Source: Opitutia bacterium UBA7350
GTDB lineage: Bacteria; Verrucomicrobiota; Verrucomicrobiia; Opitutales; Coraliomargaritaceae
Length of the DNA: 64,000 bases
Direction: 5' to 3'
Assembly (NCBI GenBank): GCA_949524905.1
Contig: CATINC010000007.1
Coordinates: forward strand, 310,001-374,000
Shown here: positions 18,898 through 27,204 of the stretch, piece by piece
Layout: each line of letters begins with the position of its first letter
How positions within the stretch are numbered: the first letter of the stretch is position 1
Made by a program: the position numbers and the translations under genes
Notes under the pieces: model-generated
The model's database searches: none
What the model saw: the letters and a program-made list of their open reading frames with translations, nothing else
Told to the model about the DNA's origin: nothing

Positions 18898-19434
18898 TTA
18901 CCAAATCTCAAGGACGGCACTCGCGATTTCGTCGGCTAGATCCTCAGTGATGCGGGTCATGGCCTGATATTCGGCTCGGTGGAAGGTATCTTCGTTAGAA
19001 GAGGGGTCGCTGCCAAAGGTGTTGGTAGTCGTGCGGTGTTTACGACCTTTAAAAAGATATTCATTGGAGCTTTGGTTAAAGAGCGCGATTTCAGCTTCAA
19101 GGGTAAGATCAAAGCCTAGGGCAACCTCGCTGTCTTTGCTGCTGCGAACGGCGCTTTCACGTTCATAATCGATCAGATTGATTTGAAGAATAGCCCCTGC
19201 CTTGGCAGGGTTATTTACGAGTTTTAGTCGTCCATCTCGAATGAGGGCTTGCCGGATTTGAGTGCTCAACCCTGCCTGTGCTTGGGGCACAAAAGCAGAA
19301 TTTGTTACCGGTTGAACGTAGATTGTTTTGAAGGGCAAGGCTGGGCGACTCCATTCATACTGGGTACATCCGCTTTGAAAAAAGAGGGCTAGTGTAACAA
19401 GCGATAGCAGGCAGCTTATCCGTGATGTGTGCAT
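18898..19434 (-). CDS. LptE-like outer-membrane lipoprotein (LPS assembly)
   Basis: Predicted lipoprotein with signal ending at FQSGC (C23). The mature part follows the LptE/LPS-assembly pattern: TIYVQPVTNSAFVPQAQAGL, STQIRQALIRDGRLKLV, then beta-rich segments with LDLTLEAEI-like alternation and a C-terminal helix ITEDLADEIASAVLEIW. LptE plugs the LptD barrel that inserts LPS. Sequence conservation in the family is low, so the call relies on size, lipobox and pattern. Last gene of the leftward rpmF-plsX-fabH-BamD-like operon; its stop is 6 nt from the hisI stop. Confidence 0.75.
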   Translation of the reverse strand: MHTSRISCLLSLVTLALFFQSGCTQYEWSRPALPFKTIYVQPVTNSAFVPQAQAGLSTQIRQALIRDGRLKLVNNPAKAGAILQINLIDYERESAVRSSKDSEVALGFDLTLEAEIALFNQSSNEYLFKGRKHRTTTNTFGSDPSSNEDTFHRAEYQAMTRITEDLADEIASAVLEIW

Positions 19435-19452
19435 ATCAATATTGAAATTTTG

Positions 19453-20484
19453 TTAATTAGAGCGGAGGACTTTGCCGAGCAATTTAGAGCCGGTAACGGG
19501 ACGGACGCCGGCTTCAATGTCCTTTATGCGTTGCCGGGCTTCTTCAGCGGTTTCGGATTCAACAGCAATGGTGATGGCCTCATTATAGAAGGTAAGGGCA
19601 GCGGTGTTGTTGTTTCGGTATAGGTAAAAGAAATCACCCAGTTCCTTTCGACTGCTAGCGAGGATATTCTGCATTTGGGCGAGATTAGACTCTACTTCAC
19701 CGACGTTGGGGTCATCAGGAAAGAGCGCGAGGAAGTCTTCGTAGTAGCTGATTGCTTGACGCGTGGAGCCTTGGTCGTACTCGGGGCTTTTGACGAGGTT
19801 GGCATACGTATTAGCTAGATGGTAATAGGCATCGGAAGCTAAAATACTTTGGGGGTAATAGTTAATCAGACGATCAAGAGCATCGATAGCGATTTCGGCT
19901 TCATTTTGATCTTCAGCGATGAGTGCAATATTCATCAATGCGATGGGGGCGTAGTCGCCATACGGTGCATTGGCGACGATGAATTCAAATTGCCGCATGG
20001 CTTCACTGTATTGCTTGAATCCAGGAAAGATAAAAAGAATCTTAGAGCGCGCGCCCTCCATTAAGGCGGTGGCGCATAGAAATTGATTTGAGATGACGGC
20101 CTCAAATTTCGGGAAGTCAGGGTTTTGGAAAACTATTTCCTGAAGAAGCGCATGGGCGCGGTTAAATTGCCCTCGTTGCATCCGGATTTGGGCGTGCAGG
20201 AAACGAGCTTCACCCGCTGCTTCAGTTAAAGGGTATTTTTTGCCGATTTTTTTAAAAATTTTTTGGGCACTCTGATGCCGCCCCGCTTCATATTTTTGCC
20301 GCCCTTTTTCTAATTGGGTCACTGCTTTTTGTTCGGTTTCGTTTTTAATCCGTGTTGGATCGATGCTTGCTTCGTCAGTTGCAGAGAACCAACTGAGGGG
20401 ATTTAGGGATAGACCAGCTTCCAGAGAACTTACTGTGAGGAAGACGGTGGTCAGGACGACGAGAACGGCGCGAGTTTTCATCAT
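19453..20484 (-). CDS. BamD-like outer-membrane assembly TPR protein
   Basis: Exported TPR protein of about 343 residues with the BamD (YfiO) layout: signal peptide, then tandem TPRs such as LEKGRQKYEAGRHQSAQKIF, YPLTEAAGEARFLHAQIRMQ, and AISYYEDFLALFPDDPNV. BamD is the lipoprotein partner of BamA in beta-barrel insertion. Unlike most BamD proteins no lipobox cysteine follows the signal; the likely cleavage is near SSLEAG. Three close ATGs exist (20490, 20484, 20481); ATG 20484 overlaps the fabH stop by one base. Its place between fabH and an LptE-like gene supports an envelope role. A general TPR protein remains possible. Confidence 0.72.
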   Translation of the reverse strand: MMKTRAVLVVLTTVFLTVSSLEAGLSLNPLSWFSATDEASIDPTRIKNETEQKAVTQLEKGRQKYEAGRHQSAQKIFKKIGKKYPLTEAAGEARFLHAQIRMQRGQFNRAHALLQEIVFQNPDFPKFEAVISNQFLCATALMEGARSKILFIFPGFKQYSEAMRQFEFIVANAPYGDYAPIALMNIALIAEDQNEAEIAIDALDRLINYYPQSILASDAYYHLANTYANLVKSPEYDQGSTRQAISYYEDFLALFPDDPNVGEVESNLAQMQNILASSRKELGDFFYLYRNNNTAALTFYNEAITIAVESETAEEARQRIKDIEAGVRPVTGSKLLGKVLRSN

Positions 20485-21479
20485 TACCATTTGACCATAG
20501 TTGCTCCCCAGGTCAAGCCTGCCCCAAATGCAACCAGCAATGTTAGGTCACCTGTTTTGATGCGTCCGCTGTGACGTGCCTCATCGAGGGCGATGCCAAC
20601 AGAAGCTGCGGAGGTGTTGCCGTAGTCCTGTAAATTAATGAAGACGTTATCTACAGGGATTCCAAGTCGTTTGGTAAGACTATCAATAATACGAAGATTT
20701 GCCTGATGGGGAATTATGAGGGCGAGATCATCTGCATCTACAGCCGTCTTCTCCAGTAGGTCTGTACTTGCCTGACCCATTACGCGGACTGCTTGCTTAA
20801 AGATTTCTTTGCCGTTCATTTTGAGGAAATGTTGGCGAGCGGCAAGGGAGTCTGTGCCAGGAGGGATAGCAGAACCGCCAGCAGGTTGACACAGGATTTC
20901 AGGATTTGAGCCATCGGCACCGCCAATGCCACCGATCATGCCAACTCCAGAGACATCGCTACATCCAAGGACAGCGGCACCCGCACCGTCACCGAATAAA
21001 ACACAGGTGCTGCGGTCTTCAAAATCGAGGATCCCGCTCAATTTTTCGGCGCCAACCACAAGTGCTTTATTATAGTTACCCGATTGAAGCATACTGGTGG
21101 CTATATTAAGACCGTAGACATATCCAGTACATGCGGCTTGGATGTCAAATGCGGTACATTGAGGTAAGCCGAGTTGACTTTGCACAAGGCATGCGGTGGA
21201 GGGAAAAGGCATATCTGGGGTCATGGTGGCCACTAGAATCAGGTCAATTTCTGTGGGATCAATACCGGCATCTTCAATGGCACGGCGAGCGGCGGCACTT
21301 GCCATGTGGCTGGTATTTTCGCCTTCAGCAGCAAAACGGCGTTGGCGGATGCCGGTACGGGCTTGAATCCACTCGTCGGAGGTCTCAACTATTTGAGCCA
21401 TGTCGTCATTGGTAACAATTCGCTCTGGAAGATAGGAACCGGTTCCAAGGATGACGATGGAGGATAAAGGCGAGTTCAT
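20484..21479 (-). CDS. fabH: 3-oxoacyl-ACP synthase III
   Basis: Starts fatty-acid synthesis by condensing acyl-CoA with malonyl-ACP; cytoplasmic thiolase-fold enzyme. Catalytic triad is visible: Cys in [11 protein letters not shown], His in [13 protein letters not shown] and Asn in [16 protein letters not shown]. The N-terminus [20 protein letters not shown] and [15 protein letters not shown] are typical. Length 331 residues. It follows plsX by 26 nt in the classical rpmF-plsX-fabH order, and its stop codon overlaps the start of the BamD-like gene. Confidence 0.97.
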   Translation of the reverse strand: MNSPLSSIVILGTGSYLPERIVTNDDMAQIVETSDEWIQARTGIRQRRFAAEGENTSHMASAAARRAIEDAGIDPTEIDLILVATMTPDMPFPSTACLVQSQLGLPQCTAFDIQAACTGYVYGLNIATSMLQSGNYNKALVVGAEKLSGILDFEDRSTCVLFGDGAGAAVLGCSDVSGVGMIGGIGGADGSNPEILCQPAGGSAIPPGTDSLAARQHFLKMNGKEIFKQAVRVMGQASTDLLEKTAVDADDLALIIPHQANLRIIDSLTKRLGIPVDNVFINLQDYGNTSAASVGIALDEARHSGRIKTGDLTLLVAFGAGLTWGATMVKW

Positions 21480-21505
21480 GGGCGTTCTTTCGGAAACCTA
21501 AATAC

Positions 21506-22576
21506 TTATTCAGCAGGAGTGGATTCAGATAGCTCAAGCAAGAGGGAATTTGCTTTTAAGATATCTGACTGAATCGTATCCAGTAAATCGTGGCGAACAA
21601 TTTCCGAAGCGATGCGAATAGCATTCGCGATAGCAACGTAGTTCGATGAACCATGGGATTTTAGGAGATTTCCTTTAAGTCCCAATAGAGGTGCACCGGC
21701 ATGATGATCTGGGCTGAGTCGGTTCCGCATATCACTGAACGCGGATTTAGCGAGGGCGGCACCCAGCATTCGTTTGGCATTGCGACGCAGTTCATCTTTG
21801 ATGGTGTTGCCGACAAAAGAGAAAAGGGCTTCGCTGGATTTAAGCAGGATATTGCCAATAAATCCGTCACAAACAATGACATCTACCTCGCCTTCAAAGA
21901 TCTGGAAACCTTCGATCAAGCCTTGATAGTTGATAATGCCATCAATTGCCTTCAAATTTTCATGCGTTTCGTTGATAAGGCTAGTTCCTTTGCCGTCTTC
22001 GGTCCCGATGGTTAGGAGAGCGACACGAGGTTTCTCAAGGTCAAGTGCAGACCGGGCATAGTTAGCGCCAAGGATAGCGTTGTGAAGGAGGTTTTGGGGA
22101 CTGCATTCTGGGTTGGCACCCACGTCAATGAGGACGCAGGCATTTTGCTTGGTTGGAATGATGGTAGCGAGAGCAGGTCGGTCGATACCTTCGAGAGGAC
22201 GCAGGCGAATCGTACCGGCAGCCATGAGAGCACCGGTGTTACCGCAACTGACAACTGCATCCACTTCGCCTTCCTTTGCCAAATGAATCGCTTGAAACAT
22301 GGAGGCGTCCTTTTTTTTGCGCATTGCCTGAACGGGTTTGTCGTGCATATCAACCACTTCACTGGCATGGTGAATGCGCACGTTACCGAGTTCATTTATG
22401 GCATGCTTCACCTTTAGAAAACGCTTAATCAGTGGTTCTTTGCCAACGAGAACAATATTAGAGTCGAGCTTGAGCTCCTTACGTGCATACAAAAGCCCAC
22501 GGATAAATTCCGATGGGCCGAGATCGCTTCCCATGACATCGACCGCGATGGTGCAGGGTGCTGCGCTACCGGTCAT
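21506..22576 (-). CDS. plsX: Phosphate acyltransferase PlsX
   Basis: Converts acyl-ACP to acyl-phosphate, the acyl donor for membrane glycerolipid synthesis; peripheral membrane enzyme. Signatures: IAVDVMGSDLGPSEFIRG at the N-terminus, AIHLAKEGEVDAVVSCGNTG, GIDRPALATIIPT, LIDVGANPECSPQNL, and GFIGNILLKSSEAL. The 356-residue length is normal. It sits 35 nt downstream of rpmF and upstream of fabH, the standard arrangement, which strengthens both calls. Confidence 0.96.
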   Translation of the reverse strand: MTGSAAPCTIAVDVMGSDLGPSEFIRGLLYARKELKLDSNIVLVGKEPLIKRFLKVKHAINELGNVRIHHASEVVDMHDKPVQAMRKKKDASMFQAIHLAKEGEVDAVVSCGNTGALMAAGTIRLRPLEGIDRPALATIIPTKQNACVLIDVGANPECSPQNLLHNAILGANYARSALDLEKPRVALLTIGTEDGKGTSLINETHENLKAIDGIINYQGLIEGFQIFEGEVDVIVCDGFIGNILLKSSEALFSFVGNTIKDELRRNAKRMLGAALAKSAFSDMRNRLSPDHHAGAPLLGLKGNLLKSHGSSNYVAIANAIRIASEIVRHDLLDTIQSDILKANSLLLELSESTPAE

Positions 22577-22611
22577 GGATTGGCTTCGGGTTCAACTGGG
22601 CAGCACGCGTT

Positions 22612-22791
22612 TTAAATTTCGACGTCCATTACTTGACGCCCGCGATACATGCCGTTGGCGGGGTTAACACGGTGCGGTCGAAAACGGGTACCGTCTTGCG
22701 GATCTTTGGCCAGTTGGGGCAGTTCGAAACGGACGGCGCCACGGCGTTTACGGCTGCGCTGCTTAGATTGTTTGCGTTTTGGCTGTGCCAT
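22612..22791 (-). CDS. rpmF: 50S ribosomal protein L32
   Basis: Short gene of 59 residues. Translation begins MAQPKRKQSKQRSRKRRGA and ends NPANGMYRGRQVMDVEI, which is the L32p pattern: basic N-terminus with KRKQSK and a C-terminal YRGRQV. No zinc-binding cysteines are present, so it is the Cys-free form. It heads the rpmF-plsX-fabH operon, a very conserved bacterial arrangement. The start ATG at 22791 has no upstream competitor. Confidence 0.95.
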   Translation of the reverse strand: MAQPKRKQSKQRSRKRRGAVRFELPQLAKDPQDGTRFRPHRVNPANGMYRGRQVMDVEI

Positions 22792-22849
22792 TACAATAGA
22801 GTGCTAAAGTGAGTGTGTTGCTGCGGGTGCGATACCCAAGTAAAGGACG

Positions 22850-22878
22850 GATACAAACAAATATAGTAAATGCGTCAA
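22850..22878 (-). promoter_or_regulatory. Candidate promoter of the rpmF-plsX-fabH operon
   Basis: On the minus strand TTGACG (22878-22873) and TGTATC (22855-22850) are 17 nt apart, with rpmF beginning about 60 nt downstream. The -35 box is good and the -10 box is weak. The site lies just past the stop of elbB, consistent with a separate transcription unit. Confidence 0.3.
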
Positions 22879-22884
22879 GTTTTC

Positions 22885-23544
22885 TTACAAGCAGAGTTTT
22901 TGCAGCGATTCTACCATTTTATTAATACCCGCTTCTGCTTCTAGTAAGTTTTTTGCTTCCATATACGCGGGAGTGGTAACGATTTTATTTTTTTGGTCAA
23001 CCACCACAGATCTAGCGTTACAGGTTTGATGTCGGGCGCCCTGAGCTTCGATTTTTTCGGCCGTTTCGCGATCGTTGCCAATGGTAAGGGTGATCTTTTT
23101 TGTACTTAAAGCGGCGGCAGCGAGAATAGGGGCGATGCACATGAAACCCATGGGCTTGCCTGCACAGTAGGCATCTGCGATGAGGCTACGTATCATTGGA
23201 TCAACGTCGTATGCGGCACCATCCGAGGCAAAACTAGAGAGATTTTTTGCAACCCCAAATCCGCCCACAAATATAAGGGCATCAAGATTTAAGACATCAA
23301 GTCTGTTGATGGGGTGGATTTCACCGCGTGCGATACGGGCAGATTCTTCTAGGACATTTCGGTACTCATCGTCTTGAATATTTCCGTTGTTGTGGTTGAC
23401 GACCTCTCGTTGTTCAATGTTGGGAGCGGCACATATTGCTTTTGCTCCGATTCGCTCAAGTGCTAAAAGGGTGAGAACCGCTTCATGGATTTCGGAGCCG
23501 TCGTGAACACCACAACCCGATAGGATGACTGCCGCTTTTTTCAT
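22885..23544 (-). CDS. elbB: ElbB-type DJ-1/PfpI family protein (glyoxalase III-like)
   Basis: Cytoplasmic class I glutamine-amidotransferase-like protein of the ElbB (isoprenoid biosynthesis glyoxalase) type. The N-terminus VILSGCGVHDGSEIHEAV and the following APNIEQREVVNHNNG are characteristic. The nucleophile region GKPMGFMCIAPILAAAAL holds the elbow cysteine, and GARHQTCNARSVVVDQKNKI is typical of the C-terminal part. Length 219 residues. The physiological substrate is uncertain in the family. It lies between uppP and rpmF, all leftward. Confidence 0.9.
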   Translation of the reverse strand: MKKAAVILSGCGVHDGSEIHEAVLTLLALERIGAKAICAAPNIEQREVVNHNNGNIQDDEYRNVLEESARIARGEIHPINRLDVLNLDALIFVGGFGVAKNLSSFASDGAAYDVDPMIRSLIADAYCAGKPMGFMCIAPILAAAALSTKKITLTIGNDRETAEKIEAQGARHQTCNARSVVVDQKNKIVTTPAYMEAKNLLEAEAGINKMVESLQKLCL

Positions 23545-23581
23545 ACTATTCTTCTAAGTTAAGTTTTTTTTGCGGCGTTCG

Positions 23582-24619
23582 CTAGTTTAAAGTAATGAGC
23601 ACGATTGCCGCGAGACCAAGGCGATACCAGGCAAAAAGACCTAGACCGTGGTGAGTTAGGAAGTGGACCAGCCATTTGACCGCAAGAGCAGCAAAGACCG
23701 CTGCTACTAAAATACCTAACAAAAGAGGTCCAATGGGAACGGTTTGAATAATATAAGGACCCACGCTGAGAGTTTTGTAGGCTGAGGCTGCCGATAGGGT
23801 GATGAGACCTAGTAGAAAACTAAATTCTGCAGCACGTGCTGGACGGAGGCCAACAAGGTAGCCGCCAACAATCGTCATCATTGAACGACTGGTCCCTGGC
23901 CACATTGCGATACATTGGAGCAAACCAATGCCGAGGCATTGAGGGAGCGTGAGCTCGTGCAAGTCAGGACCACTTTCGGCGCAACTGGATTTTTTCTTAC
24001 GATGCCAATGCTCTACCGCTAGCATTAGAAAAGCGCCCGTGATCAGGGCGATAACTACTGGGTAAATGCCAAAGAGGGCAGACTCGATGAGTTCGTCCAG
24101 CAAGAGACCGAGGATTACGGCGGGCAGAAAAGCCACCATTAGATTTAGTAGGATACGAAGCCCGTTGGGGTCTTTTCCGAGTACGCCCATTAATATCGAG
24201 AGCAGACGCCTTCGGTAAAGAACAACAACTGCTAAGATAGCTCCAAACTGAATGATGATGACATAAGCATCGGCGGCATTCTCCAGCGTAAAGGGACGTT
24301 GCCCGTTTTCTTGAGCCGAGTCTTTAATCCAAAGGATATTACCATCGCTATCGGGCAGTGGAGCGCTGGAGTCTAAACCCAGTACCGCATTCGTTATGAT
24401 GAGGTGACCGGTTGAGGAAACCGGTAGGTATTCAGTGATGCCTTCGACGATACCAAGAATAGCTGCATCAAGATAAGTGAATTGCGGTTTCGGGTCCTCG
24501 TCGGATGTTTCTGCAGATACGAGACTTGGAGCGCTCAGTGCAAGTATCGCAAGGAGGACGTTAATCGGTTGGCGGTAGCTCGAGTAGTTCACGCTTATAA
24601 GGCTGAAGCTTGGGGACAC
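23582..24619 (-). CDS. uppP: Undecaprenyl-diphosphatase (UppP/BacA)
   Basis: Integral membrane phosphatase that recycles the undecaprenyl carrier for peptidoglycan and LPS O-antigen. Catalytic regions are present: EGITEYLPVSSTGHLI with both glutamates, and WPGTSRSMMTIVGGYLVGLR with the Arg. The protein is longer than usual (345 versus about 270 residues). It has an extra N-terminal hydrophobic stretch ending PSLVSAETSDEDPKP that looks like a signal peptide, and a hydrophilic insertion of about 40 residues between helices 1 and 2. The start is a GTG at 24619; a GTG at 24592 is an alternative. Confidence 0.93.
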   Translation of the reverse strand: MSPSFSLISVNYSSYRQPINVLLAILALSAPSLVSAETSDEDPKPQFTYLDAAILGIVEGITEYLPVSSTGHLIITNAVLGLDSSAPLPDSDGNILWIKDSAQENGQRPFTLENAADAYVIIIQFGAILAVVVLYRRRLLSILMGVLGKDPNGLRILLNLMVAFLPAVILGLLLDELIESALFGIYPVVIALITGAFLMLAVEHWHRKKKSSCAESGPDLHELTLPQCLGIGLLQCIAMWPGTSRSMMTIVGGYLVGLRPARAAEFSFLLGLITLSAASAYKTLSVGPYIIQTVPIGPLLLGILVAAVFAALAVKWLVHFLTHHGLGLFAWYRLGLAAIVLITLN

Positions 24620-24708
24620 TAAAGGGAAGTCGGAATTTTCTAGACTTTAGCTTTGGTGATTAGGCTTGAGCTTGGATGGGGATACGTTTCTTTGTTTATT
24701 CACTAGGC

Positions 24709-25770
24709 ATGGCTACAATCGAAGACCTTAGGCAATTGATTTCAGGCGGTGAAGACCTTAACTGGGAGGCTGCTACGCGGGCTGCCATAGCACTTGCGGA
24801 TGAAGATCTTGCCAATGCTGAAAAGGCAGCATTCTTAATCGCGCTAGCGAAAAAAGGTGAGACCGCTACCGAAGTGGCAGCCTTTGCTTCAGCATTTCGT
24901 AAATTAGCTGTGGATCCCGAAGTTGGCGAGTGGGCTTCAAATGCGATGGATGTGTGTGGCACGGGCGGGGATGGATCTGGTACCTTTAATATTTCTACAA
25001 CAGTTTCATTTATCGTAGCAGCATCTGGAGTGCCTGTATTTAAGCATGGTAATCGTTCGATCACTTCAAAATGCGGAAGCGCGGATCTATTGGAAGTGCT
25101 CGGTTTTAAACTAGATGCGCCCTTACCTGTATTACGTGAGTCCTTGCGTGAGCTGAATTTTTGCTTCTTTTTTGCGCCGGCCTTTCATCCAGCCTTTAAA
25201 TCTATCATGCCAGTGCGCAAAGAATTAGCGGGACAGGGGGTGCGCACTATTTTCAATCTACTGGGTCCCTTAATCAATCCCGGGCAACCGGCGCACCAAT
25301 TAATGGGAGTCTTTTCAGGCCAATGGGTTGTCCCGCTTTCTGAGGCTTTAGCTGCCTTAGGATTACAATCAGGCTTGGTTGTCAATGGAACACCAGAAGT
25401 AGGTCGTGCTCTAGACGAATTGAGTTGTGCCGGTAGTAACGCTGTTGCTGGGCTAGGTCGATTGAGCACCGTGCGTGGCGCATTAAATGCTTGTGATGGG
25501 GGACTCATGAATTGTGAGTTTGCAGATTTGCAGGGTGGAGATGTTGCCGATAATTTGAGACTTTTAGAAGGCTTACTAGGACTCGCTAATGCGGCCATGG
25601 TGCCAGATGGTTTACGGGATACAGTGCTATTAAATGCGGGTGCAGCGCTTTGGGTTGCAGGGCGAGCGCATGATTTGAAGGAAGGGGTGGTGCAAGCAAA
25701 GAACATTATTGAAAGCGGAGCTGTCGGTGAGTGGTTAGAACGTGCTCGCAACTTTTATGCCGCAGATTGA
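24709..25770 (+). CDS. trpD: Anthranilate phosphoribosyltransferase
   Basis: Second step of tryptophan synthesis: transfers phosphoribose from PRPP to anthranilate. Glycine-rich PRPP site CGTGGDGSGTFNIST, KHGNRSITSKCGSADLLEVL, and ELAGQGVRTIFNLLGPLINP are all intact. The reading frame extends upstream to 24676, but the MATIEDLRQL start at 24709 fits the family and avoids an unlikely N-terminal leader. It is followed after 23 nt by glmM. TrpC is encoded about 36 kb further right, so the trp genes are scattered. Confidence 0.95.
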   Translation: MATIEDLRQLISGGEDLNWEAATRAAIALADEDLANAEKAAFLIALAKKGETATEVAAFASAFRKLAVDPEVGEWASNAMDVCGTGGDGSGTFNISTTVSFIVAASGVPVFKHGNRSITSKCGSADLLEVLGFKLDAPLPVLRESLRELNFCFFFAPAFHPAFKSIMPVRKELAGQGVRTIFNLLGPLINPGQPAHQLMGVFSGQWVVPLSEALAALGLQSGLVVNGTPEVGRALDELSCAGSNAVAGLGRLSTVRGALNACDGGLMNCEFADLQGGDVADNLRLLEGLLGLANAAMVPDGLRDTVLLNAGAALWVAGRAHDLKEGVVQAKNIIESGAVGEWLERARNFYAAD

Positions 25771-25793
25771 TGCCCGGATGAGGTAATATTGAA

Positions 25794-27134
25794 ATGGGAA
25801 CATATTTTGGAACGGACGGGATACGAGGAACTTACGGGGATGCTTGTATCAATGCCGAATTTGCTTTTCGGATGGGTGCAGCATTGGGCGAGATACTTCC
25901 GCCAAGTGCGCAGCTTGTCTTAGGTCGTGACACCCGAGGGAGTGGTCCAGAACTTTGCCAAGCATTAGCGGCTGGTTTAGAGATAAAAGGGGCAAAGTTG
26001 CTAGATTATGGTATCGTGCCCACTCCCGCAGTTGCTCGAGCAGTATGTGCCCACAATGCAGATATGGGTATTGCGGTCACGGCATCGCACAATCCTGCCA
26101 GTGATAATGGGATTAAATTATTTGATAAAAATGGGTGCAAGTTATCCTCAGAAGTAGAACTAGAAATTGAGGGGGCCATTGATGCGCAGGCCTCGCCTTT
26201 AGCCTCAGAATTGGCCGCGCCAACGGAGATGAGTCCCGTGGAGGGTGCAAGTTGCTACCTCGAGGCAATACTTGATTCATTTGAGTCGAATTTATTAGAG
26301 GGATTAAAAATCGTGCTGGATACTGCCAATGGAGCGACCTGTAAGACCAGCCCGGTTGTCCTTGAAGCACTGGGGGCAGAGCTTTTTTTGATCGGTGCAA
26401 AACCGGATGGTTTAAATATTAATCTAGGAGTTGGCAGTGAACACGGCGATTCATTGGCGGCAGCTGTGCTAAAACAGCAGGCAGATTATGGGATCGCACA
26501 CGATGGTGACGGCGATCGTTTAGTCATCTGCGATGGCACAGGCGTTATCTTAGATGGAGATGTGCTCCTTGGTATTTTAGGCTTATATGCCTTGGAGACT
26601 GACCGACTAGGGGCGCAAACTTTAGTTGCAACTGTTCAAAGTAACCTTGGGCTCGACTTTACAATTAAAAATGCTGGTGGAGAGATTGTGCGTACAGATG
26701 TAGGCGATCGCAATGTTGCAAGCAAAATGCGGGAACTGGGTGCTACTGTTGGCGGAGAGAATTCTGGTCATATAATTTTAAGGGACTATGCCAGCACCGG
26801 AGATGGTCTACTGGCTGCCTTGGAATTTTTGCGAGTCCTGCGCGAGAGCGGTAAGTCATTGGAAGACTGGCGCACTCGGGTGACGCTTTTTCCCCAAGCG
26901 ACTCGAAATTTACAATTGGTCAAAAAATTACCTCTAGGGGAATTGTCCTCTATGCAAGCGACGCGCGTTAAAGTGGAAGATGATTTTGGCGAGGCTGGTC
27001 GGGTCTTGATTCGTTACTCAGGTACAGAACCGAAGTTGCGACTCTTAGTTGAAGGTCGTGATGCCATCGCAGTCGAGACGGCTATGGCTGCGCTAGAACG
27101 CGCAGCGCGAGAAGACCTTGAAGTGCTTAATTAG
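25794..27134 (+). CDS. glmM: Phosphoglucosamine mutase
   Basis: Interconverts glucosamine-6-phosphate and glucosamine-1-phosphate for UDP-GlcNAc, needed for peptidoglycan and LPS. N-terminus MGTYFGTDGIRGTYGD is diagnostic; active-site serine loop is TASHNPASDNGIK, the metal-binding loop is AHDGDGDRLVICD, and the sugar loop is GGENSGHIIL. The phosphate-binding C-terminal RYSGTEPKLRLLVEG is intact. 446 residues is normal. Co-directional with trpD upstream. Confidence 0.96.
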   Translation: MGTYFGTDGIRGTYGDACINAEFAFRMGAALGEILPPSAQLVLGRDTRGSGPELCQALAAGLEIKGAKLLDYGIVPTPAVARAVCAHNADMGIAVTASHNPASDNGIKLFDKNGCKLSSEVELEIEGAIDAQASPLASELAAPTEMSPVEGASCYLEAILDSFESNLLEGLKIVLDTANGATCKTSPVVLEALGAELFLIGAKPDGLNINLGVGSEHGDSLAAAVLKQQADYGIAHDGDGDRLVICDGTGVILDGDVLLGILGLYALETDRLGAQTLVATVQSNLGLDFTIKNAGGEIVRTDVGDRNVASKMRELGATVGGENSGHIILRDYASTGDGLLAALEFLRVLRESGKSLEDWRTRVTLFPQATRNLQLVKKLPLGELSSMQATRVKVEDDFGEAGRVLIRYSGTEPKLRLLVEGRDAIAVETAMAALERAAREDLEVLN

Positions 27135-27204
27135 CGCTTTACCCGTTAAGACTTTGTTTGTCATTATGTACGTCCTCAATTTACTTCACCTTTAGATTTT
27201 TCAT

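Noticed and set aside
18898-18950. Possible his operon around hisI
   Set aside because: No other histidine genes lie on either side; hisI is isolated.
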